Of a stretch of DNA of 26,104 nucleotides, positions 1 to 7,274 are shown one piece after another. Both the position numbers and the translations under genes were made by a program. Origin of the DNA: JAFDVL01 sp043736395 (lineage in GTDB: Bacteria; Acidobacteriota; Blastocatellia; RBC074). Below the pieces are notes generated by a model. It did not search any database, was not told the origin of the DNA, and saw only the letters and a program-made list of their open reading frames with translations. The DNA is taken from positions 1 through 26,104 of the forward strand of contig JAYTCQ010000303.1 of NCBI GenBank assembly GCA_043736395.1, given 5' to 3'. Numbering within the stretch: position 1 is the first letter of the stretch; every line of letters begins with the position of its first letter.

Positions 1-86
1 AAAGTTCGCAGGAAAGAAGTTCGCGGTTCGCAGTAAAAACAATACATAGAAAGACAGCGAACTATCTTTACTGCGAACCGCGAACT
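1..86. repeat. Heptamer-repeat hairpin, GTTCGCR family
   Basis: Positions 18-37 and 67-86 are a perfect 20-bp inverted repeat with a 29-nt loop. The arms consist of 7-bp units: GTTCGCA at 4-10, GTTCGCG at 19-25 and GTTCGCA at 26-32, with the reverse complement of the last two on the right arm. The right arm holds the last codons and the TAA stop of the glycosyltransferase gene. It is cut by the window start, so the array may extend further left. No T-run follows either arm, so it is not an obvious intrinsic terminator. Confidence 0.75.
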
Positions 87-1438
87 ACTCCCTGCCGTGC
101 TTGAATTTCCCAAGTCCGAATTCTGTCTTTATACGTGTCATAGCGGTTCATCGTGACCAAGGGCAATGCGCTGTCGGAATTGCCGCTCCAGCGTCGTGCA
201 TAATAAATGGATTCGTAAATTCTACCGATTTCGTACTCGCGGCTGATGCGCAGAGCCAGCGCGTAATCTTCACCATAACTCACATTCGGCAATCCAATCC
301 CGCGCAAAATTGCAACATCAAATGCACGCGGCGCACCGAGTCCATTAATGCGGAGCGCGTTGTTGCGTCCGTTGTCGCGCGTCCATTCTTTATGATCAAT
401 CAAGCCGGGAGGAAGCTCTTGCAACTCAAAATCTACGGTGGTGTACGAACCAATGACCATCGCATATTTTCCGCCTTCAAACGCAGCTACCATTTTGGCG
501 AGCGTGGCTTCATTCGTGTAAATATCGTCGGAATCCAACTGCACGGCGTAGCGTCCGCAATGTTTGGAATACACGCCTTCGTTCCAGCATCCGCCGATGC
601 CGTAATCGGTTCGTTCCGGGATTAAATGAATCACGCGGGAATCCGCCGCCAATGTTTTTAGGATTTCCGTTGTGCCATCGGTTGAATGATTGTCTACGAT
701 AATGACATTGAACTCGAAGTCAGTTTTTTGTGAAAGGACGCTGTTCACTGCATCAGTAATTGTCTTTTCACGATTGCGAACCGGAATAATTACCGAAGCT
801 TTAACAGGGAATTCGTCGTCGCTGGCGGTGACGGTTTTGAAGTTTGGTTCGAGGTACGCGTTGATGCGTTTGAGATGCGCGGTCGCTATCGTTTCCATTT
901 CAATTTGAAAGTCGCGATTGCGCGGATCAACGTAATCAAAAATCTTTTCGCCGCTCGCGCGCGCATCGAGTACGGAGCGCGTATACAACGGTTCAGGCAC
1001 GCGCAGAATTTGTGAATCAATCGAAATTTTCAAACGTAAATCGTAGAATGCGCCGAATTTTAATTCGTTAGAAATTACGCCGTGTTTCGCAGAGGCATTT
1101 TGAATAGCTTCACGCGAAAGCAATATCACAGAGCCGAAATCAAAATTATCGCGAATCGAACCGAGCTGGTAATCCATCAACGGATGATCAGAAATTTCAC
1201 CATTTTCATTGCTCTCACGAAAGTCCGCGTAGACGAATCCGGCGCGCGTGGCTTCAGCAATTTGCACCATTCGTTCTAAGGTTCGTGCGCCTAAATCAAT
1301 GCGGCTGCCGGACAATGTCACCAATAAAAAATCAGCCGTGATGGCGTGTAATAATTCATTCAAAGTTGCACCTGCAATGCTGGCAGGAATTTCTACGGAT
1401 TGAATTTTTGGATGCGAAGAATTTGTAATTGTGCTCAT
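68..1438 (-). CDS. Family 2 glycosyltransferase with an extra N-terminal GT-like region
   Basis: The 456-aa protein carries a GT-A (GT2) catalytic domain from about residue 213: the start strand SVIIPVRNREKTI, then VIIVDNHSTDGT near 245-256, and the metal/nucleotide-sugar acidic motif QLDSDDIY near 300-307. It should transfer a sugar from a nucleotide donor to an envelope glycan or lipid; the acceptor cannot be read. Residues 30-115 (LLVTLSGSRIDLG..., FVYADF, IRDNFDFGSV) resemble the second half of a GT2 domain, so the N-terminus may be a degenerate or second GT module. No membrane segment is evident. Its ATG overlaps the stop of the upstream SRPBCC gene (ATGA at 1438-1435), so translation is probably coupled. 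The last six residues and the stop lie in a perfect inverted repeat, so the native C-terminus may have been replaced. Confidence 0.8.
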   Translation of the reverse strand: MSTITNSSHPKIQSVEIPASIAGATLNELLHAITADFLLVTLSGSRIDLGARTLERMVQIAEATRAGFVYADFRESNENGEISDHPLMDYQLGSIRDNFDFGSVILLSREAIQNASAKHGVISNELKFGAFYDLRLKISIDSQILRVPEPLYTRSVLDARASGEKIFDYVDPRNRDFQIEMETIATAHLKRINAYLEPNFKTVTASDDEFPVKASVIIPVRNREKTITDAVNSVLSQKTDFEFNVIIVDNHSTDGTTEILKTLAADSRVIHLIPERTDYGIGGCWNEGVYSKHCGRYAVQLDSDDIYTNEATLAKMVAAFEGGKYAMVIGSYTTVDFELQELPPGLIDHKEWTRDNGRNNALRINGLGAPRAFDVAILRGIGLPNVSYGEDYALALRISREYEIGRIYESIYYARRWSGNSDSALPLVTMNRYDTYKDRIRTWEIQARQGVVRGSQ

Positions 1439-1920
1439 AAATTTTTAGTAGGAAGAAAATATTTCCATTCGTCTGATTCGGCTGCGTTTTTGATGCAGAC
1501 ATTCCGTTCTTCAAGGAATCTTTTTAAATAATTTGTCAAAAAAAGTGATTCGGCAATTGTGCCCAGAAACCCCAGCGGAGCATTGAAATCAAAGACATCA
1601 ATCATCTTCGTAGCTTCGCCCTGACTTTCAAAAAAATGGTCGTGATCAATTCGCTTGAAGGCTCCGCGCACCATCGAATCTCTGAAATGGCGCGGACGAT
1701 CATACGCCGTAATGCGCGAAGTCAGATGTTGCCACACGCCAAAATGTTTGGCTTTCCAGGTGACCTCTTCGCCGTAATTGATGAGGCCGTGCGTAATTCC
1801 CGCAACAGCTTTTTCTCCGGTCTGCGAAGTTGAGGTCATGTGCAGATCAAGGTTTCGGGAAAGATCAAAGCATCTTTCAATGGGCGCATGAATAATGGTT
1901 GTGAGTTCAATGATCGGCAT
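1435..1920 (-). CDS. SRPBCC (START/Bet v1-like) ligand-binding family protein
   Basis: The 161-aa product has the SRPBCC pattern: a first strand with an IxAPIERCFDLSRNLDLH segment (residues 9-26), a middle VTWKAKHFGVW strand pair and ITAYDRPRHFRDSMVRGAF, then a long C-terminal helix. These folds form a hydrophobic cavity for lipids or other small molecules. Similar proteins are often annotated polyketide cyclase or cell-division inhibitor SulA-like, which overstates what is known. There is no signal peptide, so it is likely cytoplasmic. It overlaps the upstream DUF1460 gene by one base (TAATG at 1922-1918) and the downstream glycosyltransferase by four, so the three are co-translated. A role in handling a lipid or polyprenyl intermediate is inference from context only. 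Confidence 0.7.
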   Translation of the reverse strand: MPIIELTTIIHAPIERCFDLSRNLDLHMTSTSQTGEKAVAGITHGLINYGEEVTWKAKHFGVWQHLTSRITAYDRPRHFRDSMVRGAFKRIDHDHFFESQGEATKMIDVFDFNAPLGFLGTIAESLFLTNYLKRFLEERNVCIKNAAESDEWKYFLPTKNL

Positions 1921-2630
1921 TAGGGGCGTGGTAAAAATTCGTTTGGTCTCGTCACAATGAATCCAGGCATTGTATTCATTTTTACAAATTCTGCCAGTTC
2001 CTGTTCGACGACTCCGCCTTTGCTTTTAGCGGAATGTCGCATGACAAGTTTGCCGTCCACCCAAAACAGGATGCCCACATGAAAGGTGTCCAGACCTTTG
2101 CGCGTCGAAGCGAAATAGATCAAATCGCCGTCGCGAAAATTCTTAGTAACTTTGTTGAGTTTTCGTTTAGGGAAATAGCGAAAAGTGATCGTGCGCGATT
2201 TGAAGCATTTCAGGAAATTGATTTCTTTGGTACGGCTCAAGGTGTCTTCGCCGCGAGTGAGGTCTTTGAAGTCTCCGCGCTTGACGTGATATTTACTCCA
2301 ATCGGTCGTGTAATGCAGCCGATCTTCCCATTTGACGTGGCCGTTACGATAACGAATTTCGCGCAAGACATCAGTCACTTCGTCAACATTTTTTGCCCAC
2401 ACCAGAGCCAGGCAAGTTTCCAGATAAGTCACACAATCAAAGGCATCATAGGTCGCAGTAAATTGTTCAGGGATTTCATCTGATCCGATCAGCGGCCAGA
2501 TGACGTATGGCTTTCCAATGAATTGCTCCGTAATCCAACGCAGCTTTTCACTAATTGTATTGAACTTCGAAGCTCCTTTGAGCAAGCGGCGAGTAATTTG
2601 AGGATTGAGTTTTTTAGGACGGATGGTCAC
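1920..2630 (-). CDS. DUF1460 (NlpC/P60-like) amidase family protein
   Basis: This 236-aa protein matches the DUF1460 family, papain-fold relatives of NlpC/P60 peptidoglycan amidases. The catalytic cysteine region FDCVTYLET puts Cys at residue 66. A FHVGILF strand has His184, and a second conserved segment, VMRHSAKSKGGV, has His199. The DGDLIYF strand near 168-173 is also typical. Family members are usually described as N-acetylmuramoyl-L-alanine amidase-like and are often exported, but no signal peptide is visible here; the N-terminus is basic (MTIRPKKL). It is the first gene of the minus-strand operon and is followed without a gap by the SRPBCC and glycosyltransferase genes. The substrate is not established for most of the family. 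A cell-wall or glycoconjugate role fits the neighbours. Confidence 0.78.
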   Translation of the reverse strand: MTIRPKKLNPQITRRLLKGASKFNTISEKLRWITEQFIGKPYVIWPLIGSDEIPEQFTATYDAFDCVTYLETCLALVWAKNVDEVTDVLREIRYRNGHVKWEDRLHYTTDWSKYHVKRGDFKDLTRGEDTLSRTKEINFLKCFKSRTITFRYFPKRKLNKVTKNFRDGDLIYFASTRKGLDTFHVGILFWVDGKLVMRHSAKSKGGVVEQELAEFVKMNTMPGFIVTRPNEFLPRP

Positions 2631-2749
2631 GAATTGAAATTTCCAGAATGATCAATCTTAGCGTTCTCACGTAAACGCCAAGTATGCCTTAATTAACCAC
2701 GGAAAATAAACCCAAAAAGCAGGAAAAACTGAAGAATAGAAAGTCAGCC

Positions 2750-2778
2750 TTGACACTGAAGCGGTAAATAACTATTCT
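2750..2778 (+). promoter_or_regulatory. Sigma70-type promoter of the rplM operon
   Basis: A perfect -35 box TTGACA (2750-2755) is followed after 17 nt by TATTCT (2773-2778). This predicts a start near 2785, about 36 nt ahead of rplM. It lies in the 191-bp divergent gap between the minus-strand envelope operon and rplM. Confidence 0.65.
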
Positions 2779-2794
2779 TACCGCTTGTTTTTTT
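2759..2794 (+). promoter_or_regulatory. Palindrome overlapping the rplM promoter, with T-run
   Basis: AAGCGGTAA (2759-2767) and TTACCGCTT (2778-2786) form a perfect 9-bp inverted repeat with a 10-nt loop. A run of seven T follows at 2788-2794. On the plus strand this has the shape of an intrinsic terminator, but no plus-strand gene lies upstream in the window, and the -10 box falls mostly inside its loop. It could be an operator for a dimeric regulator of rplM-rpsI, or block read-through from antisense transcripts of the divergent operon. Confidence 0.5.
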
Positions 2795-2821
2795 GACGAT
2801 TTTCATGGAGATTCCGATATT

Positions 2822-3256
2822 ATGTCCACCTACTTTCCCAGCGGCAAGGGATTAGAAAACAGCCGAAAATGGTACATCATTGACGCGGACGGCGCGACGG
2901 TTGGTCGCTTGGCCTCTAAAGTCGCTAATATTTTGATGGGCAAGAACAAGCCTACCTATACTACATTTCTTGATACAGGTGATCACGTTGTGATTATCAA
3001 TGCCTCGAAGGTGGTGTTCACCGGCAATAAATTAAACGCCAAAGTTTATTATCATCATACTGGTTACCCTGGCGGAATTCGTTCCATCGGCGCGAAAGAT
3101 CAGTTAGCGAGACATCCTGAGCGCGTGCTTGAAAGCGCGATCAAAGGAATGTTGCCGAAGACCAAAATGGGTCGTCAGATGATCAGTAAGTTAAAGCTTT
3201 ATGCCGGAGCTGAGCATCCGCACGGAGCACAGCAACCTGAAGCAATTAGCGCATAG
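2822..3256 (+). CDS. rplM: 50S ribosomal protein L13
   Basis: The 144-aa product is a full-length L13: N-terminal WYIIDADGATVGRLAS (residues 17-32), NILMGKNKPTY, VVIINASKVVFTGNK, YYHHTGYPGGIR (near 78-89), and the C-terminal VKGMLPK-like stretch (IKGMLPKTKMGRQM). L13 is an early-assembly 23S rRNA-binding protein of the large subunit. The ATG is preceded by GGAG at 2807-2810. As in most bacteria it is followed directly by rpsI (62-nt gap), in which a small imperfect hairpin (3277-3299) lies just before the rpsI ribosome-binding site. That hairpin could tune L13/S9 stoichiometry. Confidence 0.97.
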   Translation: MSTYFPSGKGLENSRKWYIIDADGATVGRLASKVANILMGKNKPTYTTFLDTGDHVVIINASKVVFTGNKLNAKVYYHHTGYPGGIRSIGAKDQLARHPERVLESAIKGMLPKTKMGRQMISKLKLYAGAEHPHGAQQPEAISA

Positions 3257-3318
3257 CATTGCATCGTCAGTTAGCATCGAGTCGAATTTCTTCGCTCGAC
3301 GCATCTTAAGGAGCAAAC

Positions 3319-3711
3319 GTGGCAGATATTCAGTATTACGGAACCGGACGACGCAAAAGCGCAACCGCGCGGGTTTACCTGCGTCCCGGCAAAGGCGACA
3401 TCAAAGTTAATAAGCGAGAGATCGAAACGTATTTTCCTAACGAAACGTTACGAATGATCATTCGTCAGCCATTACAATTGACCGACACCGTAGCGAAATT
3501 CGACGTGTTGGTGAACGTTGATGGCGGTGGAGTTTCAGGGCAGGCCGGTGCCGTTCGACACGGTATTGCTCGTGCTTTGTTGGAATTCAACAGCGAATTG
3601 CGCAAGAAGCTCAAACGGGCAGGACTTTTGACTCGTGATCCACGCATGAAAGAGCGTAAGAAGTACGGTCAAAAGGGCGCGCGCAAACGCTTCCAGTTCT
3701 CGAAACGATAA
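3319..3711 (+). CDS. rpsI: 30S ribosomal protein S9
   Basis: The 130-aa product is a complete S9: YYGTGRRKSATARVYL near the start, INxR-type segment VNKREIETYFP, the glycine-rich GGGVSGQAGAVRHGIARAL (residues 69-87), and the conserved tail RKKYGQKGARKRFQFSKR, whose terminal Lys-Arg reaches the P-site tRNA in known ribosomes. The start is GTG at 3319, set by a strong AAGGAG at 3308-3313. Upstream ATG frames do not give the S9 N-terminus. It is followed by a heptamer-repeat hairpin before rpsB. Confidence 0.97.
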   Translation: MADIQYYGTGRRKSATARVYLRPGKGDIKVNKREIETYFPNETLRMIIRQPLQLTDTVAKFDVLVNVDGGGVSGQAGAVRHGIARALLEFNSELRKKLKRAGLLTRDPRMKERKKYGQKGARKRFQFSKR

Positions 3712-3718
3712 TTATTCG

Positions 3719-3793
3719 GTGGTCGGTGCCTGGTGGTCAGTGGTCGGTAAGAAGTTTTTCTTTCCCGACCACCGATCACTGACCACCGATCAC
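3719..3793. repeat. Heptamer-repeat hairpin, GTGGTCR family
   Basis: The left arm is four consecutive 7-mers: GTGGTCG 3719-3725, GTGCCTG 3726-3732, GTGGTCA 3733-3739, GTGGTCG 3740-3746. The right arm (3766-3793) is four more read on the minus strand: GTGATCG, GTGGTCA, GTGATCG, GTGGTCG. The arms can fold into an imperfect hairpin between rpsI and rpsB. There is no T-run, so termination is doubtful. Confidence 0.8.
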
Positions 3794-3875
3794 CTCTATC
3801 CCATCACCATTTTCTTTTGGTTGCTCTTTCAGGGCGCGAAAGTGGTGAGTACAAAAACCATTAAGGAGATTCAAA

Positions 3876-5018
3876 TTGGCTACTGTAACCATGAAAGAAT
3901 TGCTTGAAGCGGGAGTTCACTTCGGGCATCAGGTACGACGTTGGAATCCGAAGATGAAGGAATATATCTTCGGCGAACGTAACGGCATTTATATTATTGA
4001 TTTGCAAAAAACACAGCGCATGTTCAAAGAAGCGCTGAAGTATGTGACAGATCGCGCCAGCGAAGGCAGCGACAAAATTTTCCTGTTCGTGGGAACCAAA
4101 CGACAGGCGCAGGACGCTATCAAAGAAGAAGCGATGCGCTGCAATCAGTATTATATCAATCAGCGTTGGCTGGGTGGTTTGTTGACGAATTTCCAAACCA
4201 TTCAAAAATCCATCAAACGCTATAAAGACATTGAAGCGATGCAGGCTGACGGACGCATCGAAGCGTACGCGAAGAAAGAACGTCTGGAAATTGAACGTGA
4301 ACGTTTAGCGTTAGAGCGTAACTTGTCAGGTATCAAGGATATGCGTCGTTTGCCCGATGCCATTTTCATCATTGATACCAACAAAGAAGAAATTGCAGTG
4401 AAAGAAGCGAATCGTTTGAATATCCCGGTCGTGGCGGTAGTTGACACCAACTGTAGCCCCGAAGGAATTACCCAAATTATTCCAGGCAACGATGACGCCT
4501 TGCGCGCCGTTCGATTATTTGCGGCGAGAATCGCCGACGCGGTGCTTGAAGGTCAAGCCGTCGCGCAAGCGAATGAAGAAGAACGAGCCGCCGAACGTGC
4601 AGCTTCAGGAATTACCGAAGTCGCTCCTCGCGGAGATCGCGGACAACAGCGCGGTGAAAGGGGTGGAGAACGCGGTCGTGGAGATCGTGGTGGTGAACGT
4701 CGTCCTCGTGCTGGTGGCGGCGGTGGCAATGATCGCGGCGGCGCTGGAGATCGTCCTCGCAGCCGATCAGGCGGCCCACGGACTCCCAGAGTTGAGGGCG
4801 CGGCGGCGGCAGCTCCTGCTGGTGCGGCACCCGCTGAAGTTGTTGAAGCTCCGGTTGCAGTCGAAGCACCAGCTGTCGTGACAGCTCCGGTTGTCGAAGC
4901 AACTCCGGCTCCGGTTGAAGTCGTGACTGAAACAGCAGCCGCACCCGCGGTTGAAACTGCTCCAGTCGAAACTGCCGCAGCGGCAGCACCGGAAACGCCC
5001 GATACGAGCGCCGTCTAA
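3876..5018 (+). CDS. rpsB: 30S ribosomal protein S2 with long RG-rich and Ala/Pro/Val-rich tail
   Basis: Residues 1-230 are a normal S2: TMKELLEAGVHFGHQ, RRWNPKMKEYIFGERNG, FVGTKRQAQ, INQRWLGGLLTNF (94-106), and VVAVVDTNCSPEGI near 185-198. Bacterial S2 is usually about 230-260 aa; this one is 380. Residues about 251-306 are Arg/Gly-rich with several RGG/RG repeats, and 307-380 are Ala/Pro/Val/Glu-rich. The first block is basic and the last acidic, so the tail is probably disordered and may bind RNA or itself. The start is TTG at 3876 after AAGGAG (3863-3868); no ATG gives the S2 N-terminus. S2 is needed late in 30S assembly. The frame stays open through the tail, so this is a genuine extension, not a frameshift. 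Confidence 0.95.
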   Translation: MATVTMKELLEAGVHFGHQVRRWNPKMKEYIFGERNGIYIIDLQKTQRMFKEALKYVTDRASEGSDKIFLFVGTKRQAQDAIKEEAMRCNQYYINQRWLGGLLTNFQTIQKSIKRYKDIEAMQADGRIEAYAKKERLEIERERLALERNLSGIKDMRRLPDAIFIIDTNKEEIAVKEANRLNIPVVAVVDTNCSPEGITQIIPGNDDALRAVRLFAARIADAVLEGQAVAQANEEERAAERAASGITEVAPRGDRGQQRGERGGERGRGDRGGERRPRAGGGGGNDRGGAGDRPRSRSGGPRTPRVEGAAAAAPAGAAPAEVVEAPVAVEAPAVVTAPVVEATPAPVEVVTETAAAPAVETAPVETAAAAAPETPDTSAV

Positions 5019-5040
5019 TAAGAAACTTGGACAAGATTCA

Positions 5041-5080
5041 AATGGCGTAGCCCGTGCGAGACATTGGCTACGCCGTTTTT
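5041..5080 (+). terminator. Intrinsic terminator or attenuator between rpsB and tsf
   Basis: GGCGTAGCC (5044-5052) pairs perfectly with GGCTACGCC (5066-5074) across a 13-nt loop. A T-run at 5076-5080 follows immediately. It lies 23 nt after the rpsB stop and would reduce read-through into tsf; rpsB and tsf are often cotranscribed with partial termination. Confidence 0.8.
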
Positions 5081-5128
5081 ATAAATTGGCATTGATCATA
5101 CAAAATCAATCGTACTTTGGAGGAATAC

Positions 5129-5791
5129 ATGGAAATCACAGCTCAAATGGTCAAAGCTCTGCGCGATAAAACTAACGCAGGGATGGCGGATTGCAAAAAA
5201 GCTCTGGTCGAAGCCGACGGCGATGAAGCGAAAGCCGTAGACTTATTACGCACCAAAGGTCTGGCACAAGCCGCTAAACGTGAAGGACGCATCGCCGCTG
5301 AAGGCGTCGTTGGAACCTACATTCACATGGGCGGTAAAGTCGGCGTCCTGGTTGAAGTCAACTGCGAAACTGATTTCGTGGCGCGGACAGAATCTTTCCA
5401 GGCGTTCGTGAAAGACGTCGCGATGCATATCTGCGCTTCAGAACCGCGCTTCATTTCAAAAGATGAAGTTCCGTCTGACCAGGTCGAGAAAGAAAAAGAA
5501 ATCGCGCACGGACAAGCCATGGCTGATCCGAAAAATGCCAGCAAGCCAGCCAACATCATTGAGAAAATGGTCGAAGGTCGCTTGGCAAAATTCTTTGCGG
5601 AAACAGTTCTGCTGGAACAACCTTTCGTTAAAGATCAAGCGCTGACGGTTGGTGAATTAGCTGCTAAAGTTTCTGCCGAAACCGGAGAAAAAGTTAGCAT
5701 TCGCCGCTTCACTCGCTACAAAATGGGCGAAGGTTTAGAGAAGCGTTCTGAAGATTTTGCAGCCGAAGTCGCTGCCGCAATCCAACAATAA
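5129..5791 (+). CDS. tsf: Elongation factor Ts
   Basis: The product (220 aa from the ATG at 5129) is EF-Ts, the nucleotide exchange factor that regenerates EF-Tu-GTP. The N-terminal UBA-like domain reads MEITAQMVKALRDKT and GMADCKKALVEADGD, followed by the signature GRIAAEGVVG and the EF-Tu contact segment VLVEVNCETDFVART (residues about 72-86). The first core subdomain ends in KFFAETVLLEQPFVKD; the C-terminal helical part is short, as in the compact bacterial form. The start is fixed by GGAGG at 5119-5123; a longer reading from TTG at 5117 would begin inside this ribosome-binding site. Confidence 0.97.
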   Translation: MEITAQMVKALRDKTNAGMADCKKALVEADGDEAKAVDLLRTKGLAQAAKREGRIAAEGVVGTYIHMGGKVGVLVEVNCETDFVARTESFQAFVKDVAMHICASEPRFISKDEVPSDQVEKEKEIAHGQAMADPKNASKPANIIEKMVEGRLAKFFAETVLLEQPFVKDQALTVGELAAKVSAETGEKVSIRRFTRYKMGEGLEKRSEDFAAEVAAAIQQ

Positions 5792-5796
5792 TAATT

Positions 5797-5870
5797 AGGT
5801 GTCAGATGGCGGATGTTAGGAATATATCTGCCAGCTGACATCTAACATCCAGTACCTGTTTTCGACACCT
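5797..5870. repeat. Heptamer-repeat hairpin, GATGNNA family
   Basis: Left arm units are GATGGCG (5805-5811) and GATGTTA (5812-5818). The right arm, read on the minus strand, is GATGTTA (5849-5843), GATGTCA (5842-5836) and GCTGGCA (5835-5829). The structure is closed by AGGTGTC (5797-5803) with GACACCT (5864-5870) and by a 9-bp stem 5811-5819 with 5842-5850. It fills the tsf-pyrH gap and ends six bases before the pyrH ATG. Confidence 0.75.
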
Positions 5871-5876
5871 ATTCCT

Positions 5877-6635
5877 ATGCCTAAATCCAAACTGCTTTAC
5901 AAGCGAGTTCTTTTGAAAATCAGCGGGGAAGCTTTAATGGGTGATGTCGGTTTTGGCATTGACCCGAAAGTTATCACGCGTGTCGCCAATGAAGTCATGG
6001 ATGTCTTCAATCTGGGCGTTGAAATCGCGCTTGTGGTCGGCGGTGGAAATATCTTTCGCGGAATGAAAGCCAGCGCGGCGGGAATGGATCGCGCCGCTGG
6101 TGATTACATGGGGATGCTGGCGACCGTCATGAATGCCATCGCCTTGCAGGACGGACTTGAAAAAGCCGGAGGTTTCACGCGTGTGATGTCGGCGATTGAA
6201 ATGCGTGAAGTCGCAGAGCCATTTATCCGCCGCCGTGCCGTCCGCCATTTGGAAAAACGTCGCATCGTAATTTTTGCGGCTGGCACAGGGAATCCGTATT
6301 TCACGACAGATTCCGCAGCGGCCTTACGTGCGCTGGAAATCAAAGCCGACGTGATTATGAAGGCTACCGGTGTGAGCGGGATTTATACAGCTGATCCGCG
6401 CAAAGACCCGAAAGCGGTCAAGATCGAAGAGCTAAGTTATATGCGGGTTCTGCGCGATGAGCTGGCCGTGATGGATGCCTCTGCAATTTCACTTTGCAAA
6501 GATAATGGATTGCCAATTATAGTGTTTGATATGAACACGCCGGGCAACATTAAGCGCGTCGTTCTAGGTGAAAAAATAGGTTCGCTCGTTCATCATATGG
6601 ATGATAAGCCAAAGAAGAAATTAGCAAAAAAGTAG
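5877..6635 (+). CDS. pyrH: UMP kinase (amino-acid-kinase family)
   Basis: The 252-aa product matches bacterial PyrH, which phosphorylates UMP to UDP and is unrelated to eukaryotic UMP/CMP kinases. Features seen are VLLKISGEALMG near residues 11-22 (Lys/Gly phosphate loop), VVGGGNIFRG near 54-63, MDRAAGDYMGMLATVMNA, the UMP-binding FAAGTGNPYFTTDSAA near 134-149, and VSGIYTADP. The C-terminus has an extra basic tail, KPKKKLAKK. No good Shine-Dalgarno sequence precedes the ATG; its leader is almost entirely the heptamer-repeat hairpin. It lies in the usual tsf-pyrH-frr order. Confidence 0.96.
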   Translation: MPKSKLLYKRVLLKISGEALMGDVGFGIDPKVITRVANEVMDVFNLGVEIALVVGGGNIFRGMKASAAGMDRAAGDYMGMLATVMNAIALQDGLEKAGGFTRVMSAIEMREVAEPFIRRRAVRHLEKRRIVIFAAGTGNPYFTTDSAAALRALEIKADVIMKATGVSGIYTADPRKDPKAVKIEELSYMRVLRDELAVMDASAISLCKDNGLPIIVFDMNTPGNIKRVVLGEKIGSLVHHMDDKPKKKLAKK

Positions 6636-6711
6636 CGTAACCTTTCCAGGTTGCGTTGCTCACATCACTCAAGACTTAACGAAAAAAGCTATAAATTAGA
6701 GGGTAATCAAT

Positions 6712-7269
6712 ATGATCAAAGAAATTACCAACGAAACAAAATCGAGAATGGATCAAACCGTCGAAGATTTTCGGCGCAAATTATCCAGTGTCCGCACCGG
6801 ACGCGCTTCGACCGCTCTGCTGGATGGCATTACGGTTGATTATTACGGTTCGCAGATGCCGCTAAATCAGGTGGCGACACTGAATGCGCCTGAAGCCGCT
6901 CTGATCACGATTCAACCGTTTGATGCGACACTGATTCCGGCGATTGAAAAAGCGATTCGCGCTTCTGAGCTGAATCTGAATCCTGGCAATGACGGAAAAT
7001 TAATTCGCGTTCCGATTCCGCCTCTCACCGAAGAACGGCGCAAGCAAATGGCGAAAATGGTTGGCGAAATGTCGGAAGAGCATAAAACCGCCGTCCGCAA
7101 TATCCGCCGCGATTCCAACGACAAGCTGAAGAAAGCCTTGAAGGATAAGCTGATTTCTGAAGATGAAGAAAAGAGCGGCTTGGATGAAATCCAGAAAATC
7201 ACCGACGCTCACGTCGCCAAAGTCACCGAGCAAACCAAAATCAAAGAAGATGAAATTATGAAAGTCTGA
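6712..7269 (+). CDS. frr: Ribosome recycling factor
   Basis: The 185-aa product is a full-length RRF, which with EF-G splits post-termination ribosomes. Conserved segments: the domain I helix start TVEDFRRKLSSVRTGRAS (residues 16-33), domain II VDYYGSQMPLNQVATL, the long-helix region GKLIRVPIPPLTEERRKQ (near 99-116), and AVRNIRRDSNDKLKK. A ribosome-binding site GAGGG lies about 7 nt before the ATG. It closes the translation-factor block, followed by heptamer repeats and an intrinsic terminator. Confidence 0.97.
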   Translation: MIKEITNETKSRMDQTVEDFRRKLSSVRTGRASTALLDGITVDYYGSQMPLNQVATLNAPEAALITIQPFDATLIPAIEKAIRASELNLNPGNDGKLIRVPIPPLTEERRKQMAKMVGEMSEEHKTAVRNIRRDSNDKLKKALKDKLISEDEEKSGLDEIQKITDAHVAKVTEQTKIKEDEIMKV

Positions 7270-7274
7270 TTTTA

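Noticed and set aside
3719..3793. CRISPR-like array
   Set aside because: Units are 7 bp, contiguous and without spacers, and no cas genes are present.
4441..5034. Long overlapping frames on both strands inside the end of rpsB
   Set aside because: They result from the repetitive, G+C-rich codons of the S2 tail; no domain or ribosome-binding site supports them, and the S2 frame is continuous.
5797..5876. Pyrimidine-responsive attenuator before pyrH
   Set aside because: No T-run follows the hairpin, no leader peptide is seen, and the same repeat family occurs after frr, so a repeat explains it better.
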